Position numbers and translations under genes: made by a program
Notes under the pieces: model-generated
The model's input: the letters and a program-made list of their open reading frames with translations, nothing else
Database searches by the model: none
What the model was told of the DNA's origin: nothing
In this document: positions 46,001-57,344 of the stretch, piece by piece
Numbering within the stretch: position 1 is the stretch's first letter
Layout: every line of letters starts with the position of its first letter
Origin: Chamaecyparis obtusa
Lineage: Eukaryota > Streptophyta > Pinopsida > Cupressales > Cupressaceae
Assembly: GCA_027943335.1 (NCBI GenBank)
Contig: BSBK01006385.1
Location: 620,001-684,000, forward strand
Direction of reading: 5' to 3'
Length of the DNA stretch: 64,000 nt

Positions 46001-48331
46001 AACAACTAGAGAAAAGGATCATGTTTCCTCAACATTCTCATCTAGAAGCTCCACTAAGGAAAGACTAAGGGATTGTGTAAAAATCATCGTCAACAAAAAA
46101 ATATCCTCAAGAAAGTCAAACATGTACACCTCATAGAATTTAGGTGAATCAACCCAAAGAAAGGAAAAAGGTGCAACATTTTTTACCTCCGTGAAAGGGG
46201 TGGTGTCAAAATTAAGAGAAGGAAGAACCTCCTTAGCTACAAGAATAGATGCACATAGAGACATCAGAGGAACATATTTTCAATGAAAAATATATAAATA
46301 AATGACCATGCTCAAAATTTATCTTGAACAATAGAGGAGATGCTTTCTTATCCATTGTAGTGGGCTTGAGGACCTTAGGAAATCTAGGATGATGATTAGA
46401 AGGTGGGATAAGATGAACATACATGACTACACTGGGAATCAACTTTGTATGCAACATATTAATTTCCTAAGAAAAATATGATATATCATGAAGCAAGGTG
46501 ATAAGAGAGTTTTCTAGGGATGGAGAGATGAAGACCTAGACACTTTTAGGGCAAGGTCCATCAGCGACCCCTTGAGAAATAGGAAGAAAAATTGAGGATG
46601 AATCTGGACAATATGAAGATGAATTAGGAGTAGGGGCATATGAAGATGCAAGAAATGTAGAAAAAGGGACCGATGACTCACTCCCATCCTTCACGACAAC
46701 CTCATGCTCCAAATCCCTCACCAGTTAATGAAACTAAGGCTCACGTGTAAGCTAGTTGCAATGTAGGTGTGGATTAGGAATATAAGCCTACGAAGGCTCT
46801 CTAGAATCCTTCTCCATTAGGGAGGTAATTTATGTTGTGGCCAAAAAAGAGGAAGGCCCCATTAATAAAGTAGGAGATGGTTTTGATACAATAGATATAG
46901 AATCAATCACATATGCCCTTCCCTATTTTTTTCTAGTAGTCAAAGGAATAAAGGGTGTCCTCAAAGTTTGAGAGATAGGTGTAAAGGGAGATGAAAAAGG
47001 ATGTAATGAAATCTTACCCTTACCATAAGTGTCAGGGCGATGAATGTCCATAAGGATAGAAAACTCAAAGGGAGGGAGGGCCTTATGTTTTGGAAACATC
47101 AGTTCCTTTCCTCTGTCTACGCTAAGAGTAGTCACATAAATAGGAGGAATTAAAAGAGGCTATGTGGGATTTGATGAATGAAGGGTTTTAACCTAAGGAA
47201 CATGCTTGTCTTTAGCCCTCGATGAAGAGGGAATAGAAGTTGTAGCATGATGTAAAGAAGTAGCACAATGAGATGCCATACTAACTATGGGAGGGGTCAC
47301 AAATGTTATAGATTGAGTTATTTTTAATGAGATATCCTTGGTATTATACATATGGTATTATGTAAACAATAGATCCTCCCACAAAAGCAAGGAACCTCTT
47401 AGAGAAGGCAAAAAATGATCACGAAAAAAGTCCCCACAATGTGTCAGGGATTGATATATATTATCCTAGATAGTATGTGTAGTACCCTCATGGGAAAAAA
47501 TTAGAAAATTATGCACAAATGAGGGGAATTATCTCATAGAGACTAGCTAGGTTGGGATACGTAGTTTTATGCAAAAAAGGTCTAACTTGGGAATGATGAA
47601 CAAAGTTATAGATACTACCTTGGGTCCCACAAGGACCATAAAGGTAGTTGATCACTAAGAGTGAATATATACTTAGTTATTTGTACAAATGGTAGCCTTG
47701 AAATCATCATATCTTACACGATGCATGCCATTTACAAAGGGTATCTCCTCTATAATGACATCAAATCTTATGTAGGGTTAACCATATGCCACTATTGATA
47801 TTTTCATTTATCATTTTAAGGATGCATAAGAAAGAAGGCTCTTAGAAATTAGAAGCATCCAAAGGTGTGAATGATATATCCACATTGTGAATCATCGGGG
47901 TTAGGGGAAAGATAGGAGTGATAGTCACCATGTTCATGAATGGGCTATCACTTGATGTAAGGGGAGGAGCTGATGACACATAAATAAATTTTACAAAATG
48001 TAGTGGAAAGGATCAGTTTAATTCTAGAGTTCATTGTACATATTGTCCACCAAGTTGTTATATTTTTCTTTCTCTCCCCGACCTAGATAACACTACTATA
48101 TAAATGATCTTTAAAGATATGTCAAAGATGTATACAAAGTCCAATGTTAGGGCTAGGTACATAGTACTAATACTGGTAAAATTTGAAATGTCATACCAAT
48201 TAGGGTGTTGTTTCGATTAATAAGATAGAAATAATAGTTACATGGAAATATAACGAATATCAAAAAATAATAAACCACACAGAAGAGAACACAAGACACA
48301 AAGAACTATACACCACAACCATAGAATGAGG
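43066..48331. other. Unresolved AT-rich region
   Basis: No protein I can name. A cluster of minus-strand open pieces between 46019 and 47135 (for example VDRGKELMFPKHKALPPFEF) is broken by many stops and may be the remains of one reading frame, but no motif supports a family. 45120-45300 repeats a TAAGATAG(G/T)(A/G)GATTAG.CCC.CACAAAG unit three to four times. Confidence 0.4.
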
Positions 48332-49617
48332 TGCAAGAAAAGTATTATAGCTCTCAACAGGTTGTTATATTTGTTCATATAGCATTCATGCATTCACCTG
48401 ACAGTACAGAGGATAATAGGAAGATATTGAGGGAGTATCATTTTCATATCAATGATGATCACTCAAATTCTACAGAGTTTGTACACAGTTGCTTTCAACT
48501 ATTTTATGGTGATTTGGCTAACAGGGGCATATCATATGGTCAGATAATTGTGCATCAAAATTCAAGAATTCTTGAATGTTTTATTGGTTGTGCAGGATGC
48601 ATAAGATTACTGGAATTCAATATATGTAGAATTTCATAGAGGCCAGCCATGGAAAGGGAGAGCACGATGGTGTGGGTGCATGTATTAAAAGAGCCTTAGC
48701 ATGTGAAGAATTAAAGTACAAAGAGAAAGAAACATTGTCAGATGTGAGATGTATTGTCCAGTGGTGTAATGCTACAATGAGTCTAGGTAATGAAGGTGAG
48801 CCTACAGCTCATAGATTTTTTTTGCTTGATGGATGAAACTAACATTGCACCATATGAGGATTATTGTACACTGACAAGATCAAGTGAGATACACTCTTTA
48901 GAAGTTGTAATGCAAGTTCATGGAGTATCCACACATGACATATGGCATGCTTTTGTTCATCATGTATAGATGGAGATTGGGATGGGTGTGAATCAAAGGA
49001 ATGGATTGATAAATGGTATACACGTATTTTGAGCCCAATTGCCTCCTATCATCCCCATGAATCACTATAACTAATAGAAATGGAATCATCCATTGACTTT
49101 GATCACTTATCTTATCTAGTACAACTAGGTAAGTTTTCTACATATAAATAATCTCAAATTTAGTACTTTATCATAAATATTTAGTAAACTAATGTCCTCA
49201 TTATGTTTATATCATTACATGCCATGTTTTTTCTATTATTGCACCTAAAGAAAAAGAAGAAGAGAAAAATTATTATTTGTGTCATTGTGTTGAGGCAAAA
49301 AAGAAATTGGATCACTTGGTTATCGATGGTGAAGAATTAGATTACCCTATAGGAGTAGTGGTTGTAATTGGTACATGGCTTAGGTGGTATGCTATGAAGA
49401 ACCCTGGGTTGTGGTTGTTCAAGGATTGGGAGACACACAAAAAGATTCTTCATTATTCAAACCTCATCATTGCATCAAATGTCCACTTGATCAGATATGG
49501 GGGAAGACCACATAATAAAGCTCTTTGGAAGGTTCATGAGTCAGACCATGAGGCAATACCTTAGACAATCAAGGGTAGGGTAGATCCAATTGGTTCATTG
49601 GACTAAATGGAGATACA
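48332..49617 (+). pseudogene. Broken gene with HGKGEHDG motif, probable transposon-borne family
   Basis: Reads REYHFHINDDHSNSTEFVHS near the start. After a frame change near 48600 it continues RMHKITGIQYM-stop-NFIE and ASHGKGEHDGVGACIKRAL, then SDVRCIVQWCNATMS, MDETNIAPYEDYCTLTRSSE and THDIWHAF. The order (an SDD/NDD segment, an expected SDG-type segment that is deleted here, then HGKG..DG.GA..KRAL) recalls an uncharacterised family scattered through plant and invertebrate genomes, from memory only. A likely intron (GT at 49127, AG near 49249) leads to a second exon, WLRWYAMKNPGLWLFKDWE and RLIRYGGRP-like text, ending at 49562. A poly-T frame change lies near 48825, and a TAG sits in the middle. 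N-terminal exons were not found. Confidence 0.55.
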
Positions 49618-49939
49618 AAATATTGTAATGTCAAATCTATTTGAATACATGTGCATATAACATGTATATTTATATAACACTGTAAATTGGATGTACTGTA
49701 CATAAATTGCTCATGCATTACCCTGTATGTATAACAGGAAGTCTGCAAGATTTAATGACAACCTTTCTCTTCTATTTTTTGGGGCAATACCAGAGATTTT
49801 CTATGCTCATCTCTTTCCTCCTGGTTCTCCTAATGAGATGAGTTGTAAAAATATTTCTCATTATTAATAATTTTTTTTTATGATGTTATGCCAATGACTT
49901 GCAGGCACATAATACTTGGAATGCCATGGAAGATCCTTA

Positions 49940-50640
49940 AGGAACCAACTCAACTTAAGGATTCTACAAGTGTCTTGGAACTCACTTAAGGAGTTTGATG
50001 TAGAGGTGGTGTGTAAGACTCTCTAAGCCCATACCATGATTGAAATGAGTTCTCAATTAGTCAGCAAGTGAGACAACTTCTCACATGAAACATCCATTCA
50101 AGGATGCACTATCTAGGTTTCTCCCAATGCACCTAGAGCCTCCAAGTTATCAAATATCCAAGAAAGACTTCCAGCCTTGTTCCAACACCTTAGAATTCCT
50201 TAACATGGTAAATGTACCATGTTTCATCAAACCACAAAGTCTGGTTAAGTGTTCTCCAACACAATCCACTCCAACAACCCTTTAGGCTAGTAGCCTTCAC
50301 CAGTCACAAATCAGCCTTTTTCTCTCAAACTTCCTAAACAACTCAGAAAAATATTGATTTTTTTAGATACCCTTTTGGGCTCTCTAAATCCTCCCCAAGT
50401 ATCAAGGTACACTCTTTTGGACCATATACAAGATCCAATAACCTAGCAACCCCAAACTAGGCGTAATTCACCCTCATTTACAAAATAACTTATAAATGTA
50501 CTTACTCCCTTGGCCCCAAAGAAAGAAATAGTATTCTATAAGGTTTCAAAACAAAATATTCTCAATTTTTTAAGGTCTCAACCCCTACCCATTTTTCTAG
50601 TTGCCAAACCCTTACTTCTAGGGTCATTTATCTAGGGCTT
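49940..50640. repeat. Diverged direct repeat, copy 1
   Basis: Matches 50776-51490 in order: GGAACC.AACTCAACTT.AGG, CACCTAGAGCCTCCA, TAGCCTTCACCAGTCACAAA, GATACCCTTTTGGG, and TCTAGGGTCA near the end. Noncoding. Confidence 0.75.
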
Positions 50641-50775
50641 GCACAAAACCCAGTCTCTGTCAAGAACACTACTTAATTACTCTACCTTATTAAAAAATAA
50701 ATTACTAAAACCATTGCATGGAAAGTTAAATAACAACCAAGGAAATGTGATGCAGAGCCCTCTACTATTTCCCAA

Positions 50776-51490
50776 AGGAACCCAACTCAACTTGAGGATT
50801 CTACAAGTGCCTTGGAACTCACTCAGGGATTTAGTCTCACTCAAGGGTCAAATAGAGTGCTTTGACTTTAGAAAAGCAACACCTCAAACATTTTGAAAAA
50901 TTTCACTTCCACTGATGTCTTATTCCAACTTATCTTGACACCACACACAAGGACCCTGATCTAGGCTTCCCAATGCACCTAGAGCCTCCATTATGTCAAA
51001 ACTTCAAATAGGGTTTCCACCTTGATTCTAACACCATATAACATCTTAACATGGTCCATATACCATGTTTCACCAACCCACCAATTCTGGTCAACTCATC
51101 TTCCACCAATCCACTCCAACAACTCTTTAGGCTTGTAGCCTTCACCAGTCACAAATCAGCCATTTTCTTCCAATTTTCCCAAAAAACTCTAGAAAATAGT
51201 CACTGATTTAGATACCCTTTTGGGTTCTCTAAATCCTCTTGAAGCCTCAGGGTAGACTCCTTTAGACCATATGTTAGATCCAATAACCTAGCACCCACCA
51301 GATAAGCCTAATTCACCCTCATTTGCAAAGAAACTCACAAAGATACTCATCCCATTGACTCCCAACCAAGGAAAAATCTTTACTAAGGTTTAAAAACAAA
51401 AGATTCTCAAGGTTTTAAGGCTTCATCCCTCACCTACACTTCTAGCCACCAAACCCTTGCTTCTAGGGTCACACAACTAGGGTCTATTCA
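50776..51490. repeat. Diverged direct repeat, copy 2
   Basis: About 836 bases downstream of copy 1, roughly 75-80% alike by eye. The element type is unknown; it is noncoding, with no terminal motif found. Confidence 0.75.
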
Positions 51491-51949
51491 AAAAGACCTT
51501 CAACACTATCTCCAGATCAAACCAATGGTTCCAACAAATCATTTTTATCCCATACAACAATAATCCATCATGGAATGTATCTATTCTAAAGGGCCTTCAA
51601 TCTCCAAGTGACTAGTGCAAGAAGGACACCCTTCAATCAGCAAACTACCACCTCTCTATGGCTTCCAAACATATCATCTCCATATCCCCGCATAAACACA
51701 ATATGATACAAGGATAAAGATACATATTTAAACCTCTCTCACCAATCACAATAGCCATAGGGGTGGGAGAGTCACTTTATAATGCTGACTGTACCCTCTA
51801 AAGCCCAGTCACAGTTAGACACCAATCAATTCCTTGACTTTAATAACAATAAAAAGACTTAAGGGATTTCATAAACATGTAAAAAAAATACAAGGGAATG
51901 TTCTTATACCATAAGCCAACCAAGAACTCATTCTATCCAAGCATATGAA

Positions 51950-52570
51950 TGCACTGTTACACTGACTGTTCCATGAGAAGATTTGTTGTTGCAAAGAATT
52001 TGATTGTTTTAATTAATTCAGAATCATTACATTGGCTCTTCTTCACACCATATTCCACCATGCCATGTCCACTCACATGGATCTCCAATTAAATAGACTC
52101 CTACACTCCAAGAACCGACTGCAACCATTCCTAACTACCCAAAAAACTATCTAAAAACTGACTGTCAACTAAATAGTGTTGTCAAGTTGACAACCAATGT
52201 TGTCAAGTTGACAACATGATTCTAATGCCCCTCTTATAAAATTTAAAAGGTTTTAAAAAACCTTATTAATCCAAACCAACCCTCTCGCCTCCATATGAGC
52301 CTTATAGGCCATAGTTGCAATAACATGCAACTTTACATCTTTTTAGCATCTTTTGCACTTTTGAGTGCATTTACATGTTTTGATGGCATTAATAGCCATA
52401 TAATAATCTTAGATATCCCTATAGGTCCTTGAACCTTACATTTGACCTTGGATCCATTAAGTGATCCTAAGGTTACATAGTTAACCCTCATGCCATTAAA
52501 TGGCTTACATAGCATCTTTGTTGATCATAATATCAAATGATCCCAAAATCATTACAAACATGATGAAAAC
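51950..52570 (-). repeat. Dispersed repeat, inverted partner of 21720-22330
   Basis: Carries the same GTTGTCAAGTTGACAAC hairpin-like core (52188-52218, here doubled) and the same flanking words on the opposite strand. Confidence 0.6.
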
Positions 52571-52732
52571 AATATAAAATGACCAATAATGGCACTAATA
52601 CATTTGGGGTGAAATTGCGACGACAATTTGCGAGGACAGGGAAATGTTAAGCGGTTTTGGCTTTTTTTTTTCAAATATAGCCCGACACCGTCGCAATTGC
52701 GACATTGTCGGGATATAAGTGCAAAAAAAAAA

Positions 52733-53310
52733 AGGAACGTTGTCATTTGTGTTTTCAACAGCGCCGAGAGAGATTCCCTCCGCGAAATCAAGTGGGTTAT
52801 CATTTGTGTTTTGAACAAAGCGGGTTGTCATTTGTGTTTTGAACAGCACCGAGAGAGATTCCCTTCGTGAAATCAAGCGGGTTGTCATTTGTGTTTTCAA
52901 CAGCGCCGAGAGAGATTCCCTCCGCAAAATCACAACTATAATTTCTGAGTACGTTGGGTTTATTTTTCTTTTGTCATTATTATTTAATCTGGTATTCAGC
53001 TGTTAGAGAGCTAAAATACCCAGAAATGAGGACATATCTGTGTTGAATTTATTGTTAGCGGCTTTGGTTATTTAGAATGCTTCCCCACAATACTTAATAG
53101 GATGCATTTGGTTTTCAAAGCTTTCACTGACTTGGATTCAAGATTCTGAGACTTTCACGTGCCTTGCTTCAGTTGTTTCCGCAAACAAATCGTGTGCCTT
53201 TTGTATGCTTCCACATTTTATATACATGTCCATTAGGGTAGTCACCACCACTATATTTGACAAAAACCCATCTTCAATTACTTTTTGGTGAATTTCCCTA
53301 CCCTGTTCTA
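52733..53310. repeat. 578-base duplicated block A, copy 1
   Basis: Same length and about 98% identical to 54208-54785 (about ten differences). The first 200 bases are an internal tandem array of about 57-base units (TCATTTGTGTTTT(C/G)AACAGCGCC, GAGAGAGATTCCCTCCGC). The right part encodes a minus-strand PPR fragment. Confidence 0.9.
53138..53310 (-). pseudogene. PPR-repeat protein fragment, copy 1
   Basis: Minus-strand text GREIHQKVIEDGFLSNIVVV then TLMDMYIKCGSIQKAHDLF, which is one long-type and one short-type unit of a plant PLS-class pentatricopeptide repeat protein. Such proteins bind organelle RNA. Only about 55 residues of a protein normally several hundred long are present. The expected upstream repeat is replaced at 53311 by unrelated sequence, and downstream it stops at 53138. 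Confidence 0.8.
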
Positions 53311-53595
53311 TGACTGTACCTCTGGTTTTAATGTATAAAAATGACCCAAATTTCAAACGAAGTATATGATAAATTCCACCTAACACTTCCTAATCCCTGG
53401 ACAGTGTCTTCTTACACTTTGAAACAAACAATTCCAAAGGGAATTAGCCTCTAGGGCTCTGCAACACCCAAACCCACAATTCTTGGCTCTAAACCCTTCT
53501 TAACTAGGGCATTCTCAATCACCTGATTCTACACCCTTCAAATCCAAATTAGTGGATGATTCACCATCTCACAAACATTATACAATGTTCCACAT
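53311..53595. other. Insert between duplicated blocks A and B, copy 1 only
   Basis: Noncoding sequence present here but replaced by more PPR sequence plus a palindrome in the second copy (54786-54920). Confidence 0.6.
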
Positions 53596-53778
53596 TATAA
53601 CAATCCACCCTTGCTTGGATAGATCACTCACTGCTATACATTAGCATTCAACTCAAGGTAATTTCCCACAGTTTATCTTGTGATCACACTGTTTTCCACA
53701 AAACTTTGCCTATGCAATGTCAGTACTTCATAATACAAGTTAGTTATTGTCATCCCATGAATATTAGGCCTTCTATGT
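53596..53778. repeat. 183-base duplicated block B, copy 1
   Basis: Matches 54921-55103 with equal length. A following piece (53786-53867) matches about 55349-55437; about 240 bases present in the second copy are missing between them here. Confidence 0.85.
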
Positions 53779-53861
53779 TACAGCAAAATCAAAGTAAACT
53801 CATTCAAAATGGTTTAGAATGGATGAAAGAAATCCTTCTAACTCATGTATGTGTTAGTTCA

Positions 53862-53960
53862 AACAAATGAGGATAGTCACTCTAAAGACAACATGATAAT
53901 GTACACTCACAGTAAGTGTACATTATCATGTTGTCTTTAGAGTGACTATGCTCATTTGTT
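53862..53960. repeat. Long hairpin 1
   Basis: Arms 53862-53907 and 53915-53960, 46 bases each with one mismatch, and a 7-base loop. The arm core is CTCTAAAGACAACATGATAA then TGTACACT. Confidence 0.9.
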
Positions 53961-54116
53961 GAAGAAGAAAAGCATTAATGTGGCTGAATAGCAATACATT
54001 CAAGTGGCAATTACACAAGGGACAGTCACTGTGAGATGTCCTCATTTGTGACTGTCCTTACAGTGAGTGTACATTATCATGTTGTCTTTAGAGTGACTGT
54101 CCTCATTCTGTAAGTG

Positions 54117-54206
54117 TACATTATCATGTTGTCTTTACAGTGACTGTCCTCCTTCAAGTGGCAATTACACAAGGGACAGTCACTGTAAAGACAACATGAT
54201 AATGTA
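54117..54206. repeat. Long hairpin 2
   Basis: Arms 54117-54148 and 54175-54206, 32 bases, perfect, around a 26-base loop containing TTCAAGTGGCAATTACACA. An extra plus-oriented copy of the arm sits at 54069-54102. Confidence 0.9.
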
Positions 54207-54207
54207 G

Positions 54208-54785
54208 AGGAACGTTGTCATTTGTGTTTTCAACAGTGCCGAGAGAGATTCCCTCCGCGAAATCAAGCGGGTTATCATTTGTGTTTTGAACAAAGCGGGT
54301 TGTCATTTGTGTTTTGAACAGCACCGAGAGAGATTCCCTCCGTGAAATCAAGCGGGTTGTCATTTGTGTTTTCAACAGCACCGAGAGAGATTCCCTCCGC
54401 AAAATCACAGCTACAATTTCTGAGTACGTTGGGTTTATTTTTCTTTTGTCATTATTATTTAATCTGGTATTCAGCTGTTAGAGAGCTAAAATACCCAGAA
54501 ATGAGGACATATCTATGTTGAATTTATTGTTAGCGGCTTTGGTTATTTAGAATGCTTCCCCACAATACTTAATAGGATGCATTTGGTTTTCAAAGCTTTC
54601 ACTGACTTGGATTCAAGATTCTGAGACTTTCACGTGCCTTGCTTCAGTTGTTTCCGCAAACAAATCGCGTGCATTTTGTATGCTTCCACATTTTATATAC
54701 ATGTCCATCAGGGTAGTCACCACCACTATATTTGACAAAAACCCATCTTCAATTACTTTTTGGTGAATTTCCCTACCCTGTTCTA
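54208..54785. repeat. 578-base duplicated block A, copy 2
   Basis: See 52733-53310. It begins immediately after hairpin 2. Confidence 0.9.
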
Positions 54786-54879
54786 AAGATCCCATTTTGG
54801 CATATGCTTGAAGAATGCTGGCAAAAGTGGTTGAGTTTGGTTTTATACCTCCCAATTGCATTTGTTTAAAAACCTCCAA
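54613..54879 (-). pseudogene. PPR-repeat protein fragment, copy 2 (longer)
   Basis: Minus-strand 88-codon frame reading MEVFKQMQLGGIKPNSTTF, ASILQAYAKMGSLEQGREIH, then the same two units as copy 1, with N-A-R for K-A-H in KCGSIQ. It covers roughly two and a half PPR units of the PLS class. The frame begins exactly inside the palindrome at 54835-54920, so sequence upstream of that Met is lost. The closing segment FAETTEARHVKVSES is shared by both copies and does not look like PPR. Confidence 0.82.
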
Positions 54880-54920
54880 TGATTTTTAAACAAATGCAAT
54901 TGGGAGGTATAAAACCAAAC
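54835..54920. repeat. Perfect 38-base palindrome with 10-base loop
   Basis: Arms 54835-54872 and 54883-54920 are exact reverse complements; loop CCTCCAATGA. The left arm is PPR coding sequence and the right arm is its mirror, after which block B copy 2 begins at 54921. Confidence 0.95.
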
Positions 54921-55103
54921 TATAACAATCCACCCTTGCTTGGATAGATCACTCACTGCTATACATTAGCATTCAACTCATGGTAATTTCCCACAGTTTA
55001 TCCTGTGATCACATTGTTTTCCACAAAACTTTGCATATGCAATGTCAGTACTTAATAATACAAGTTAGTTATTGTCATCCCATGAATATTAGGCCTTCTA
55101 TGT
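54921..55103. repeat. 183-base duplicated block B, copy 2
   Basis: Matches 53596-53778. A small hairpin, TCATCCCATGAA...TTCATGGGATGA, spans 55076-55116. Confidence 0.85.
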
Positions 55104-55997
55104 TCATGGGATGATCTTCATTATCTCTAAAACTCTACTGCAATGACAAGTCTAGACAAAAGAATGACTGCTTCAGCAGTGACTGGCGCGACAACAGTCT
55201 CAATATAATAGTAAACTCATTCAATAACAAGAATAATTGAATAATCAAACCAAATGATTTGAGACTTAAAAGATCAAGGAACTTGCAAAAATTAAAGTTT
55301 ATTGCTCGCTGTTTCCTTCACCAGTCCATACACCCGCGCAACAACAAATTCAAAGTAAACTCATTCAAAACGGTTTAGAATGGATGAAAGAAATCCTTCT
55401 AACTCATGTATGTGTTAGTTCAAACAAACTAAGACTTCCAAGATAAATGGAGTTGCAAAAACTAAGAGTTTTATATTTCTTACTGTTGTAGTCCGTATAT
55501 ATCTCCCTTCTTTGTCGTAACAGAGATATATATAAGATTCTTTATAACTTCTCAAAAACTAATCCAACCAATTTTCATCGGTTGGAGCTTAGTTTGAGCC
55601 TAACTAAATCCTAAATACTAACTCCCTCCATTGTTAGCTAACCGTTGGATTTTGAAAATTCAAAAATTCCAACTTATAATTAATTGAATTATTTTAATCC
55701 AAAGACCACTAAACTCACTAACTTTGATCTCTTATGATTATTAAACTTTCCAAAAGACTTAAACTTCCGCACTAGCCTATTCTAGATTCTTAGAACATTA
55801 TTGAACTTTGGACAATCTCAGTCCATTGTAAACAAGCTTTTAGTCCTAATAAGGACATCATTACAAACTCATTGAAGTATTGCATTATTTTAATAACATT
55901 AAAGGTGCTAAGATCCTCCAATTGACCTGTTGACCCTGTTTATGTATTCCATCCCTCTGATTTGTCCTGAAAGTCTGTATAATCTCCATCTCCAAAT
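55104..55997. other. AT-rich spacer, no gene seen
   Basis: Includes the copy-2 counterpart of 53786-53867 at about 55349-55437. Nothing else is recognisable. Confidence 0.5.
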
Positions 55998-56437
55998 TGG
56001 TTGTGTGAGGTGCTCCGGCACCAGTTCACCAATGGAATAGAAGTTGTTCTTCCTATATCAATGGAAATCCTAGCTCTACAACTTCTAACATTAATTGAAG
56101 TAGAGGAAGATGGTGCGATGAATGTCATATTAGTAAAATTGTTGAATCCACAAGAAGCTTATGAGAATGCTTATAATGCCTTGACACATCACCAAAGAAT
56201 AGTATAATGTGGGTTTGACAAGAGGTATGCAATCCCCCTCTTAAGAAAAATGATATGATTTTGAAGTACAATGAAAGAGCAGCCAATCCAAGTCAACATA
56301 CAAAGTTTGATGCCTTATGGGAGGGTCCTTTTTATATTTCTCGCTACAAAGAAAATTATGTTTTTGAGTTGGAAAACATGGAAGGTAATCCTTTTGAGAT
56401 ATTGATAAATAGGATCCATCTTAAACATTTCTATTAA
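55998..56437 (+). pseudogene. Gypsy integrase C-terminal fragment
   Basis: Two adjacent open pieces. The first reads GIEVVLPISMEILALQLLTL, then EAYENAYNALTHHQ; the second reads HTKFDALWEGPFYISRYKEN and ends NRIHLKHFY with a TAA at 56435. The match is to the last part of Ty3/gypsy integrase, from the (Y/L)G.EAVLP(I/L) segment to the GPF module. It is a different family from element 1, whose end reads LGPFVITTVYG. The catalytic core is absent, so this is a dead fragment, with stops near 56205 and 56245. Confidence 0.8.
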
Positions 56438-56640
56438 TAGTTTATCCTTCCTTCTTTTACATAGTAGGTTATTTATGCTTTAAGCTCAATAAGTATCATG
56501 AGGTACATTTTCTTTGTTGTTAGTCTCTAGTTTTCTTAAGGTTTGAGCCCATGTTTTACCCCGTGCATAGCATTTTTTGTTGTCCAACACATTTTAAAAT
56601 GATCACCCCCCTATTATTGTATCACTTCCTCCTTGTTCCT

Positions 56641-57003
56641 CATTCAAGTGGCAATTACACAAGGGACAGTCACTGTGAGATGTCCTCATTTGTGACAAGG
56701 ACAGTCACACATGAGGACATCTCACAGTGACTGTCCCTTGTGTAATTGCCACTTGAATGTATTGCTATTCAACCACATTTATGGGCCCGTTTGGACCATG
56801 ACACACAGTAGCATCTACAGAGAAGAATATCCCAGGTGTAACAAGTTGTAAGAATATACCAACAGTTCTAAGAAGTTCCCTAGCACGTAGTAGCATCTAC
56901 AGAGAAGAATATACAACATGAGGGCAGCCATTGTAAAGACAACATGATAATGTACACTCATTGTATGTGTACATTATCATGTTGTCTTTACAGTGACTGA
57001 CCT
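56641..57003. repeat. Foldback tandem unit 1 (363 bases) with two hairpins
   Basis: Hairpin 3: arms 56641-56688 and 56712-56759, 48 bases, perfect. Then CATTTATGGGCCC, AGCATCTACAGAGAAGAATA (twice) and CCCAGGTGTAACAAG. Hairpin 4: arms 56932-56957 and 56967-56992, 26 bases, perfect, same core as hairpin 1. Confidence 0.9.
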
Positions 57004-57270
57004 CATTCAAGTGGCAATTACACAAGGGACAGTCACTGTGAGATGTCCTCATTTGTGACAAGGACAGTCACACATGAGGATATCTCACAGTGACTGTCCC
57101 TTGTGTAATTGCCACTTGAATGTATTGCTATTCAACCACATTTATGGGCCCATTTGGACCACGGCACACAATAGCATCTACAGAGAAGAATATCCCAGGT
57201 GTAACAAGTTGTAAGAATATACCAACAGTTCTAAGAAGTTCCCTAGCACATAGTAGCATCTTCTAATTGT
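57004..57270. repeat. Foldback tandem unit 2 (partial)
   Basis: Repeats unit 1 at a 363-base offset. Hairpin 5: arms 57004-57051 and 57075-57122, one mismatch. It ends after TAGTAGCATCT, without the second hairpin. Confidence 0.9.
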
Positions 57271-57344
57271 CTATACCACTTCACAAGGTATTGTTTGCAC
57301 ACATTATTTTTGGTTCTTGTGATGACCCTTGTTTTTAAATTGCT

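Noticed and set aside
46019..47135. Minus-strand cluster of short frames as a gene
   Set aside because: Dense stops in all joins and no recognisable motif; left as unresolved sequence.
53862..57122. Hairpins as transcription terminators or microRNA precursors
   Set aside because: Bacterial-type terminators do not apply here. A miRNA origin is possible for perfect foldbacks, but the five tandem, shuffled arms fit a repeat element better, and no small-RNA data are available.
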